In this document: one piece after another, positions 7,049 to 12,906 of the stretch
Layout: the number at the start of each line of letters is the position of its first letter
How positions within the stretch are numbered: the stretch's first letter is position 1
The notes under the pieces: generated by a model
Database searches by the model: none
Told to the model about the DNA's origin: nothing
Seen by the model: the letters and a program-made list of their open reading frames with translations, nothing else
Virus record (IMG/VR): IMGVR_UViG_3300031392_000015
Span: 1-25,295 of that record
Length of the DNA: 25,295 nt
Source of the DNA: a virus
Strand: one strand, 5' to 3'
Translations under genes and position numbers: made by a program

Positions 7049-7489
7049 CTACGCAACTTGAAGACTAGACACCTGAGCTCCCGCTTGGGTGTTTCTATTT
7101 ACACGTTTACCATAGTTCTTAGCAGATTCCCATTGACGTCTTATGAAAGCCTTGTCAAGGTTCACTGGCTTATTAAATGGTGTAGTGTCCAGATGTTGCA
7201 CATCGCTGAGGTTGTTATTCCTGTAGTGGAATACATTGCCTTTGTTTAGAGACTTGATAAACATTCTCCAAATCTTACGCTTAGGTATCAGCGTGTTGAT
7301 GGCAGAGACCTCATCATCGGTATAACCGAGTTTAGATAGCAGTCGCTTGTTGTCCTTGAGTGTTACCAATGTCTTGGCAGTTACTCTTGGCTTACGCTTA
7401 GTCTCTTCTAGTGAGTAGATAACAGCGTCGTCATGTAATACATGTACTCTTCTTCTTACTCTTGGTCGTCTTGTTCTTGAATTACTCAT
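7049..7489 (-). CDS. Hypothetical basic protein with Arg-rich N-terminus, 146 aa
   Basis: The first 15 residues are mostly arginine (MSNSRTRRPRVRRRVHV), and the protein is basic throughout, so binding to nucleic acid is plausible. A central segment (LVTLKDNKRLLSKLGYTDDEVSAINTLIPKRKIWRMFIKSL) is helical. No family was recognised. The ATG is preceded by ATCAAGATTATG, the CAAG leader, itself just downstream of one copy of the 95-bp repeat. The last 50 bases also hold a terminator for the convergent RepL-like gene, so this coding end serves two purposes. Base composition is richer in G+C than in the structural genes. Confidence 0.7.
   Translation of the reverse strand: MSNSRTRRPRVRRRVHVLHDDAVIYSLEETKRKPRVTAKTLVTLKDNKRLLSKLGYTDDEVSAINTLIPKRKIWRMFIKSLNKGNVFHYRNNNLSDVQHLDTTPFNKPVNLDKAFIRRQWESAKNYGKRVNRNTQAGAQVSSLQVA
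7067..7100 (+). terminator. Terminator for the RepL-like gene, inside the convergent CDS
   Basis: AGACACCTGAGC (7067-7078) pairs over 12 positions with GCTTGGGTGTTT (7083-7094), with three G.U pairs that form only in plus-strand RNA. The loop is TCCC, and TTCTATTT follows the stem. It lies about 85 bases after the stop of the plus-strand gene. Confidence 0.6.
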
Positions 7490-7498
7490 AATCTTGAT

Positions 7499-7593
7499 GC
7501 CTGTTACCAGGACTTTGTTTATACTTGATTAATAGATACAGAGGCTTCTTTGTTTAGACACGCCAGAAACTCTTTAAGACGTGTTTGCTTTTT
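7499..7593 (-). repeat. 95-bp direct repeat, copy A
   Basis: Identical base for base to 8007-8101. It fills the space between the 130-residue gene and the 146-residue gene and ends just before the latter's start. On the minus strand it contains a hairpin with ACACG/CGTGT arms, two TAAACAAAG nonamers 35 bases apart, and a CCTG-GTAA-CAGG mini-hairpin 7-14 bases before the start leader. Confidence 0.97.
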
Positions 7594-7604
7594 TGTTTGT
7601 AAGC

Positions 7605-7997
7605 CTATTGAAACAGCTTGACACCCTTGAACCATACTTCAATGTCGTCGTACTTGCGTACGGAGGCAAGCCACTCTATGGCAAGATCATCGGGATGAAT
7701 GCCCGCATGTATACAGCTATAGATATGTTTTATCTGGCGCTCGCAATAGTCCATTTCATAGAAGCTACTAAGCTGGCTCTTGGTAAAACGAGAAGGAGCA
7801 TAGACCTTGACAACAAGGCCGATGCTCCTAAGACAATCGGAGAAAGCCCAATTGTGGAGCTCTTGCATGTACGCCAAACGTACGCAAGGTTCTGACAATA
7901 CCTCATCATAGATCTGATAAGGGATATCCATGTGCTCACTAGCTGCCTCATGCAGCGAGACATTATACAGGTCAACGGAAATAGATAGACTGCTCAT
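7605..7997 (-). CDS. Hypothetical protein, 130 aa
   Basis: A soluble acidic protein with several cysteines (VLSEPCVRLAYM, FSDCLRSIG, EMDYCERQIKHIYSCIHAG) and aromatic residues. The cysteines are not arranged as an obvious zinc finger. No family was recognised. Its boundaries fit the two copies of the 95-bp repeat: copy B ends at its start and copy A begins a few bases after its stop, so the gene is bracketed by the repeat. A 104-residue frame on the opposite strand covers most of it, but that frame runs out of the repeat and lacks a start leader. G+C content is high for this window (27 of 60 bases at 7681-7740). Confidence 0.65.
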   Translation of the reverse strand: MSSLSISVDLYNVSLHEAASEHMDIPYQIYDEVLSEPCVRLAYMQELHNWAFSDCLRSIGLVVKVYAPSRFTKSQLSSFYEMDYCERQIKHIYSCIHAGIHPDDLAIEWLASVRKYDDIEVWFKGVKLFQ

Positions 7998-8006
7998 AGT
8001 AAATAC

Positions 8007-8101
8007 GCCTGTTACCAGGACTTTGTTTATACTTGATTAATAGATACAGAGGCTTCTTTGTTTAGACACGCCAGAAACTCTTTAAGACGTGTTTGCTTTT
8101 T
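8007..8101 (-). repeat. 95-bp direct repeat, copy B
   Basis: Exact copy of 7499-7593, offset by 508 bases. It lies between the 106-residue gene and the 130-residue gene. The match begins at GCCTGTTACCAGG and ends in the T-run after GTTTGC; flanking bases differ on both sides. Confidence 0.97.
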
Positions 8102-8111
8102 AATGTGTTTT

Positions 8112-8432
8112 CTACGCGTTGATATCGTAGTCCTCTTCTGATTCGTAGTTGTCTGATATTGATTTAGTGTCAAGGACGCTCTTACTAATAGTATAAGTTA
8201 GAGCTCCCCAAGCTAAAGCTGTGTAAACTGTGCCTGCTACAACTTGAGTTGTCGTGTAAACAGTACCAGCAACTACAAAGTAGTACACTGAAGCTGATGA
8301 TAAAGCACCTATAGATGCAATAGCTAAAGCTTTCTGAGGTGTAGACAAATTGTTCCACCATAGTTTAATAGCATGTGGATTCTTAGTTAAAGCTAAGGCT
8401 TGTACTTGCGCGTTGATTGACTTGTTCATCAT
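8112..8432 (-). CDS. Small membrane protein with internal VVAGTVYT repeat
   Basis: Residues about 35-58 and 63-83 are hydrophobic, predicting two transmembrane helices, with an acidic C-terminal tail (SDNYESEEDYDINA). The octapeptide VVAGTVYT occurs twice, at 53-60 and 64-71, and the two copies use different synonymous codons, so the protein sequence rather than recent DNA copying is being kept. Two helices plus a charged tail recall holins or small host-membrane effectors, but early position makes lysis unlikely. Two adjacent ATGs open the gene (MMNKS). It is the first gene of a short leftward set, and a strong hairpin lies in its leader. Confidence 0.65.
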   Translation of the reverse strand: MMNKSINAQVQALALTKNPHAIKLWWNNLSTPQKALAIASIGALSSASVYYFVVAGTVYTTTQVVAGTVYTALAWGALTYTISKSVLDTKSISDNYESEEDYDINA

Positions 8433-8450
8433 GTTATATTTAAATGATTA

Positions 8451-8484
8451 AGAGATACCGATACGATATCGGACTCTCTTTTTT
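8451..8484 (+). terminator. Terminator-like hairpin in divergent region
   Basis: AGAGA-TA-CCGATA, loop CGA, TATCGG-AC-TCTCT, then a run of six T. On the plus strand this is a good intrinsic terminator that would stop read-through before the right block. On the minus strand the same structure lies in the leader of the gene starting at 8432, without a U-tract. Confidence 0.7.
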
Positions 8485-8498
8485 GTGTTTTTACAACG

Positions 8499-8536
8499 AG
8501 CCCCCCGTACCCGAAAACGGGAAAGAGGGCGGGGCT
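8499..8536. promoter_or_regulatory. GC-rich two-stem structure
   Basis: AGCCCC (8499-8504) pairs with GGGGCT (8531-8536). Nested inside, CCCG (8510-8513) and CGGG (8518-8521) close an AAAA loop. The 38 bases are almost entirely G and C apart from the loop, in an otherwise A/T-rich intergenic region, and stand about 100 bases before the first gene of the right block. Role unknown. Confidence 0.5.
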
Positions 8537-8637
8537 AATTGGCTATTAACCACCTGTCCATACAAATCCTGAAAATTTTTTGAATTTTTTTTGAGATTGT
8601 TACGTCATAATGTCGCAAAGAATATTATATTAGCACC

Positions 8638-8925
8638 ATGGCAAAGAAGAAGAAAGTCGGCATACATGAAACGGAGCAAGTTACTTTAGTGTCTAGGAAG
8701 TGGGATAAGGTGTATGTTAAGCAGATGATGTATAAGAATGCTTTGGAGTTGTACAAGCGGAGGGATGGAGTAAGATGTGTGATATATCAGGTAGGCTTCA
8801 GTAGTTTAAGGAGTAATGTTGAGAGCAGGGATGAGTTATTGAAAGCACCTGAAGTGCCATTGCCACCACCTGTGCCGGCATCACCGGCTCAGGAGTTTGT
8901 TCCGCCACCGCCACCACCACAGTAA
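8638..8925 (+). CDS. Hypothetical protein with Lys-rich start and Pro-rich tail, 95 aa
   Basis: The N-terminus is MAKKKKVGIHETEQV, followed by a folded middle (KVYVKQMMYKNALELYKRRDGVRCVIYQVGFSSLRSN). The last 25 residues are mostly proline, ending EFVPPPPPPQ. Poly-proline of this kind can bind SH3-like or WW-like partners or act as a stiff linker, and normally needs EF-P for translation. No family was recognised. It is the first gene of the rightward block, 20 bases before the Acb2/Tad1-like gene. No TAnnTTTG promoter box is visible upstream. Confidence 0.65.
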   Translation: MAKKKKVGIHETEQVTLVSRKWDKVYVKQMMYKNALELYKRRDGVRCVIYQVGFSSLRSNVESRDELLKAPEVPLPPPVPASPAQEFVPPPPPPQ

Positions 8926-8944
8926 ACAATTAAAACTAAATATT

Positions 8945-9142
8945 ATGTCAGATTTTATTAAAAGATTAGAGAAAGAGAAAGAAGAATTAGCAGACAAGAC
9001 TCATAAGCTTTCTGTGTTTAAATCTTCTGTTAAGTTTTTGGAGATTTCAAAAGAGCAACAGGCTTTGCTTAATGTACAATTTGATGCTATGACAACTTAC
9101 GGGACTTGTTTAAAGGAGAGACTTAAGCAATTAAAAGACTAA
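8945..9142 (+). CDS. Acb2/Tad1-type helical hairpin protein, putative anti-CBASS/anti-Thoeris sponge
   Basis: The 65 residues (MSDFIKRLEKEKEELADKTHKL...) form two helices: R-L-x-x-E-K-E-E-L-x-x-K...K-L-x-x-F, then EQQALLNVQFDAMTTYGTCLKERLKQL. This pattern fits the small hairpin family that includes phage Acb2 and is widespread in crAss-like phages. Acb2 proteins bind cyclic di- and trinucleotides made by CBASS and block effector activation; Tad1 binds Thoeris signals. Family membership is recognised by pattern and the sponge activity is inference. I chose the ATG at 8945, preceded by AATTAAAACTAAATATT like other plus-strand starts, over an upstream ATG at 8897 that lies inside the previous gene. 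Confidence 0.6.
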   Translation: MSDFIKRLEKEKEELADKTHKLSVFKSSVKFLEISKEQQALLNVQFDAMTTYGTCLKERLKQLKD

Positions 9143-9151
9143 CCAGAAACT

Positions 9152-9241
9152 ATGTTTTATTATTCAAAAAAGGGGTTGAGCCAATTTGATAAGGCAATAA
9201 AAAATTTTTATCAACAGAGGATAAAATCAAAAAAGCAATGA
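9152..9241 (+). CDS. Possible 29-aa small protein
   Basis: A short basic frame (MFYYSKKGLSQFDKAIKNFY...) starts nine bases after the Acb2-like gene. Its TGA overlaps the ATG of the zinc-ribbon gene as ATGA. The overlap is the only support. It may be a real micro-protein or just a coupling leader for the next gene. Confidence 0.3.
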   Translation: MFYYSKKGLSQFDKAIKNFYQQRIKSKKQ

Positions 9242-9405
9242 GTACGTGTGTTTGTAAAGAAAAAGGGGAGACTGATATAGATAATACTGGTGCGGTATTT
9301 TGCAGTGTGTGTTATTTGCCTGTAGGAGAGATAGATGATTATGAAGATTGGGAATTGGCTCCAGAAAGTAGAGTTGTAAATGTTTACGAAAAAAAAGACA
9401 AATGA
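9238..9405 (+). CDS. Small zinc-ribbon-like protein, 55 aa
   Basis: The frame encodes C4-x-C6 near the start and C22-x2-C25 (MSTCVCKEKGE...VFCSVCYLPVGEID), a four-cysteine arrangement that should bind one zinc ion. The C-terminal half is acidic and then basic (EIDDYEDWELAPES...EKKDK). Small treble-clef or ribbon proteins of this size are common in phages, often acting on host transcription or nucleases, but nothing specific can be assigned. Its ATG overlaps the preceding 29-codon frame. Confidence 0.6.
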   Translation: MSTCVCKEKGETDIDNTGAVFCSVCYLPVGEIDDYEDWELAPESRVVNVYEKKDK

Positions 9406-9545
9406 ATTTTCATTACGATCTCATACTGAGTTACAGTCCAGAAATTACCTCTAATGCATTCTTCTAGTTGGAGTAAGGGATAGAAGAGTAATAGCGAATA
9501 GTAGCGGGGGAATGAATAAGAGTATAATTAAAAACTAAATAAACA
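9406..9545 (+). other. Intergenic region before the chaperonin module
   Basis: A 21-codon frame (9402-9467) overlaps the stop of the zinc-ribbon gene by ATGA but has no other support. The following bases are purine-rich (GGAGTAAGGGATAGAAGAG) and run into the AATTAAAAACTAAATAAACAATG leader of the GroES-like gene. I see no clear promoter box or tRNA. Confidence 0.4.
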
Positions 9546-9845
9546 ATGGAAAAACTAAATGGCATCATTATTAACGATGAAGATTACCTGGTAGAAAGAC
9601 TGCCAGATTACTTTAAGAAAAAAGAAAAAAACTTCGACACACGCATTATAGAGACTATGCCTGTGCACGTAGGTATTATAAAAAAGGCTGGGAAAAATCT
9701 TTCTCAGGAAGTAGAAGGTAATGTGCTTTATTACATGTCAGATATAGCTGATAGAATTGAAATTAAAAATATCGGAAATTTTGAAGTTGTAAACGATAAG
9801 CACAAATACCTCATCAGAACAGATGAGGACAGTACTAACATTTAA
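9546..9845 (+). CDS. Divergent GroES-like co-chaperonin
   Basis: At 99 residues it has the length of GroES. The second half reads HVGIIKKAGKN, then VEGNVLYYMSD and NDKHKYLIRTDED, which lines up with the GroES order 'G.V...G', 'VKVGD.V.F/Y', 'eyLi..E.DIL'. The N-terminus EDYLVERLP matches the first strand position. The region between (DYFKKKEKNFDTRIIETMP) would be the mobile loop that docks on GroEL, and it lacks the usual GG-IVL motif. Phage GroES equivalents such as T4 gp31 are equally divergent. The location one gene upstream of a GroEL homologue supports the call. Identity is low, so a structure prediction is needed. Confidence 0.5.
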   Translation: MEKLNGIIINDEDYLVERLPDYFKKKEKNFDTRIIETMPVHVGIIKKAGKNLSQEVEGNVLYYMSDIADRIEIKNIGNFEVVNDKHKYLIRTDEDSTNI

Positions 9846-9856
9846 AATTAAAAACA

Positions 9857-10645
9857 ATGTCAAAATTAAGCGTAGAAGATTTTAAAGATCTTACAGTAAA
9901 AGAGTTTCAAGTAAAACTTAAAGAGTCAAAAAGTATCGATTTTTTACAATCGTTATCAGTTGCAGAGCAAGCTGAAGGTGATCGCAAAACAGTGTATGCT
10001 GCAATTAGTGATCGTATGGAAGAAATTTCTGAAGCTAAAGCTAAAGAAGAGATAGCTAATTTAAAAGCTGAAGAGCCAGAGTCTAAAGATAAACAACTTA
10101 CAGATTCTGACGATGAATCTGAAGAAGAAGCTAAAAGTCCTGGTATGGTAGGTATTGAACCTGAAGAAGCATTGAATAGAAAAAAATTCATTGAAGAGGT
10201 CAAAGAAAAGCGTTTGGCTTTAGACAGAATATTTGAGTTTTCTAAAGTTCATGATAGAGTTGATACAAGTCCAGACGATAGCATCTTTTTGGCTAAAGCT
10301 TGGCTTGGTAAAATGCTTGCTGCATTATCTGTAGAATCACCGTACAAAAAAGACGAGAAAAAAGAGATTCAGTCTAGAGCTGATATTCCTAAAACTGCTG
10401 AAAAAGATGAAAGCACTCACTTTGCGGCAGTATGCCATAGATTTAAGTTACTAGACACTTTTAAAGCAGCTATCGAGCTTCGCGCGGATCTGCAAGAAGT
10501 AATTGATTGGATTGATACTGTAGACATGAAGGGTTTTACAGCAGAAAACCCAAGACTAGCAGCAATCGCTAGAACTCAAGCTTACACACACGCGTGTGAA
10601 GCAAAGTATTTTTTAGGAGTAATATTAAGCAATCAACAAGTATAA
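9857..10645 (+). CDS. Helical protein between the chaperonin genes, 262 aa
   Basis: The N-terminal 65 residues are helical. Residues about 70-95 are acidic and probably disordered (EPESKDKQLTDSDDESEEEAK). The remainder is helical with two similar helix ends: AKAWLGKMLAAL near residue 150 and AKYFLGVILSNQ at the C-terminus. The motif 'A(K/R)x(W/F)LGxxL' at the end of a helix recalls phage hairpin proteins of the Acb2/Tad1 type, so two such units in tandem are possible; this is a weak resemblance. It ends one base before the GroEL start, so it is translated with it, and could be a chaperonin partner, client or capsid-related protein. Confidence 0.6.
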   Translation: MSKLSVEDFKDLTVKEFQVKLKESKSIDFLQSLSVAEQAEGDRKTVYAAISDRMEEISEAKAKEEIANLKAEEPESKDKQLTDSDDESEEEAKSPGMVGIEPEEALNRKKFIEEVKEKRLALDRIFEFSKVHDRVDTSPDDSIFLAKAWLGKMLAALSVESPYKKDEKKEIQSRADIPKTAEKDESTHFAAVCHRFKLLDTFKAAIELRADLQEVIDWIDTVDMKGFTAENPRLAAIARTQAYTHACEAKYFLGVILSNQQV

Positions 10646-10646
10646 C

Positions 10647-12293
10647 ATGAAAGAAACACAATATTCTTTGGATGCCCGTAAGAAATTACTTGCGGGTGCA
10701 CAAATTATTGCAAAAGCAGTAAAAGTTACATTAGGACCTAGTGGCCGAAATGTATTGATCAGAAACGCTCAAGAAAACAGACCGTTTTCTACTAAAGATG
10801 GTGTTACCGTCGCTGGGCAAATAGCTTCAAAAGATCCTATTGAAATGATTGCTATAGAATCATTGCAGGATATAGCAAACAACACAGATGATAAAGCTGG
10901 AGATGGTACTACAACTGCCACAGTAATAGCTGAAGCTATATTGAACATGGGCATTGAATTCCCAGAGGAATTAAATGCTCTAGATATCAAAAGAGGTATT
11001 GACGAAACAGTTCAAACAATAGTCGGTAAGCTAGCTGAATTATCAAGGCCCATTGAAAATGACCTTGATATGCTTAGAAAAGTAGCATTGGTATCATCTA
11101 ATTACGATGATGAAGCTGCGGATATAGTTACAAAAGCATTTAAAGTTGCTGGAAGACAAGGTATCGTAAACATCAAAAGATCGTATGATGGTACAACGCA
11201 CATGACAGCTATTGAAGGTATGGCTTTGCCAATGGGTTACCGTTCTAAGTACTATGTAAATAACCACGAAAATGACACTTGTATTTTAGAAGAGCCATAT
11301 GTATTTATGACCAATAAGAAGATCAACAAGATGAATGACAACTTAGAGTATCTTCTTAATCAGTGCGCAGAAAACAGCAAAGCATTGTTGATTATCACTC
11401 CCGGAATAGACCCAATGATATCAGACATGCTTATTCAAAATGTGCAAAGAGCTGGATTCAAATGTTGTGTGGCAAATTCTCCAGGCTTTGGAAATGATCA
11501 AGAAGAACTACTTAAAGATTTGGGCGCAGTTCTAGGAAAATCACCATTTCTAGAAAACGATGCTTTACAATTTGAAGATCTTCCTAAAGAAGAAATCTTA
11601 AGCAGTCTGCCTCAGTCTAAAGAAGTCACCATTGGTGAACAAATGTCTTCTATAAAAGGAGCTTTTGGATTAGATGAAGAAGAAGAGATACGTGTAGAAA
11701 AAGAAATGGATGATCGTGCTAACAATTTGAGAGAAAAACTTAAATCCGTTACGCAGTCTTATGAGAAGTCAGTACTGCAAACACGTATATCCAGATTGTC
11801 AGATGGTATTGCTTATATAAACATAGGCGCTAATTCAGATTCTGAGTATATAGAGAAACAAGGAAGGGTTCAAGATGCTTTGTATTCAGTTAAGTCTGCA
11901 AATGAAGAAGGAATTATCCCTGGAGGAGGTGCTGCATTGCTTTCTTTATCAAAAATGGAGTTTGGTTTCAAATCAAAAAATCCAAGTAAAGAATACGGTT
12001 CTCAAATCTTGATGAAAGCAATTCAGCAACCTTTCTTTCAAATTATAGAAAACGTAGGTATTAAAGTTTCTCCAGACGTAATTGATATTATTACTGATAA
12101 TTTCAATCATGGAATAAACGCTAAAACCGAAAAATATTCTGAAGATTTGATTGAAGAAGGTGTAATTGATCCAGTAAAAGTAACTCGAGTTGCTTTAGAA
12201 GCTGCAGCATCGATTGCGGGAATGATCCTTACTACAGAATGTGTTATTGTAGATACAGATGTGTATAAAAAAGAACCTCAACAACCTTACTAA
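10647..12293 (+). CDS. groEL: GroEL-type chaperonin (Hsp60)
   Basis: Full-length homologue of 548 residues, the normal size for GroEL. Visible signatures are the ATP-site TLGPSGRN (28-35), TKDGVTV with D51 (E. coli D52), GDGTTTAT (85-92), and RVQDAL with the catalytic D410 (E. coli D398), followed by GGGAA. The apical domain shows EGM...GY (190-198) and SPGFGNDQEELL (278-289). The C-terminus VTRVALEAAASIAGMILTTEC matches the equatorial domain. The GGM-repeat tail is missing; it ends KKEPQQPY. All ATPase residues seen are kept, so an active folding ring is expected, presumably serving phage proteins such as the capsid. It is co-transcribed with the GroES-like gene and overlaps the KTSC gene by one base. 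Confidence 0.97.
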   Translation: MKETQYSLDARKKLLAGAQIIAKAVKVTLGPSGRNVLIRNAQENRPFSTKDGVTVAGQIASKDPIEMIAIESLQDIANNTDDKAGDGTTTATVIAEAILNMGIEFPEELNALDIKRGIDETVQTIVGKLAELSRPIENDLDMLRKVALVSSNYDDEAADIVTKAFKVAGRQGIVNIKRSYDGTTHMTAIEGMALPMGYRSKYYVNNHENDTCILEEPYVFMTNKKINKMNDNLEYLLNQCAENSKALLIITPGIDPMISDMLIQNVQRAGFKCCVANSPGFGNDQEELLKDLGAVLGKSPFLENDALQFEDLPKEEILSSLPQSKEVTIGEQMSSIKGAFGLDEEEEIRVEKEMDDRANNLREKLKSVTQSYEKSVLQTRISRLSDGIAYINIGANSDSEYIEKQGRVQDALYSVKSANEEGIIPGGGAALLSLSKMEFGFKSKNPSKEYGSQILMKAIQQPFFQIIENVGIKVSPDVIDIITDNFNHGINAKTEKYSEDLIEEGVIDPVKVTRVALEAAASIAGMILTTECVIVDTDVYKKEPQQPY

Positions 12294-12520
12294 TGGTCAC
12301 AATCAATACAGATAAAAGCAGTCAAACTAAGCAAGTAGCTTTTGACAAAGAAAAAAATATTATGTATGTTACTTTTAGAAGTAATGGCAGTACATATGTT
12401 TATTCTCCTGTAACAGCAAAGCAATTTGACAAATTAATTGAAGCACCAAGCATTGGTTCTCACTTACACAAAAATTTTAATAAGAAAACACCTGGTCTTG
12501 ATATCAGGATAAAAAAATAA
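12293..12520 (+). CDS. KTSC-domain protein
   Basis: The 75 residues fit the KTSC domain: DKSSQTKQVAFDKEKNIMYVTFRSNGSTYVYSPVTAKQFDKLIEAPSIGSHLHKNFN. The hallmarks are an opening 'SS..i', a 'L.V.F..G..Y.Y' strand pair, and 'l..A.S.G.....I' near the end. The domain is common in phages and bacteria, sometimes fused to lysyl-tRNA synthetase-like proteins, and its function is unknown. The ATG overlaps the GroEL stop (TAATG), so translation is coupled to the chaperonin gene. Confidence 0.85.
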   Translation: MVTINTDKSSQTKQVAFDKEKNIMYVTFRSNGSTYVYSPVTAKQFDKLIEAPSIGSHLHKNFNKKTPGLDIRIKK

Positions 12521-12522
12521 AT

Positions 12523-12906
12523 ATGGCTAAGAAATTAGAAAATATGTCAACTCAATCTATCATATCTGCTCAGCAGATTATCCAAATGGGAAGTGAGCAA
12601 ATGCATGGTTTTTTTGGAGAAGTCTCTAAAAAACAAAAAGAAGGATTGGTTAGTTTAAGCTACAAAGACGAGCTTGAAAATCACCTCCGAAAAAGAATCA
12701 ACGGAAACAATGAGATTGTTGATGATTTAGACAAAGAAATTTTCAAAAGAATTGAAAGAGATTTTGGTGGTACTACTCCTAAGATAATGCCATTGCTTGT
12801 TCGTAAATTTGAAGAAGAAAAGAAGGACATAGAAGCTATTAAGAAAGAAGTAGCTTTTGACAAAGAAGTGAAACAGCTTAAAAAATCAAAAGAGAAAAGA
12901 CTATGA
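12523..12906 (+). CDS. Hypothetical coiled-coil protein, 127 aa
   Basis: The protein is helical and highly charged. The C-terminal third (FEEEKKDIEAIKKEVAFDKEVKQLKKSKEKRL) is a predicted coiled coil with a basic end. No domain was recognised. It starts two bases after the KTSC stop, and its end overlaps the next gene as ATGA, so it belongs to the chaperonin operon. A structural accessory or scaffold-like role is possible because late genes follow, but there is no direct evidence. Confidence 0.7.
   Translation: MAKKLENMSTQSIISAQQIIQMGSEQMHGFFGEVSKKQKEGLVSLSYKDELENHLRKRINGNNEIVDDLDKEIFKRIERDFGGTTPKIMPLLVRKFEEEKKDIEAIKKEVAFDKEVKQLKKSKEKRL

Noticed and set aside
7581-7895. 104-codon plus-strand open frame
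   Set aside because: It begins inside the 95-bp repeat, lies antisense to the 130-aa gene that fits neatly between the two repeats, and has no start leader of the kind used by other plus-strand genes.
8897-8944. Upstream ATG extending the Acb2-like protein by 16 residues
   Set aside because: The extension overlaps the poly-proline codons of the previous gene in another frame, and the ATG at 8945 has the standard A/T leader.
9406-9545. Possible tRNA in the purine-rich gap
   Set aside because: No T-arm GGTTC sequence and no cloverleaf pairing could be found; the same search by eye across the window gave no tRNA.
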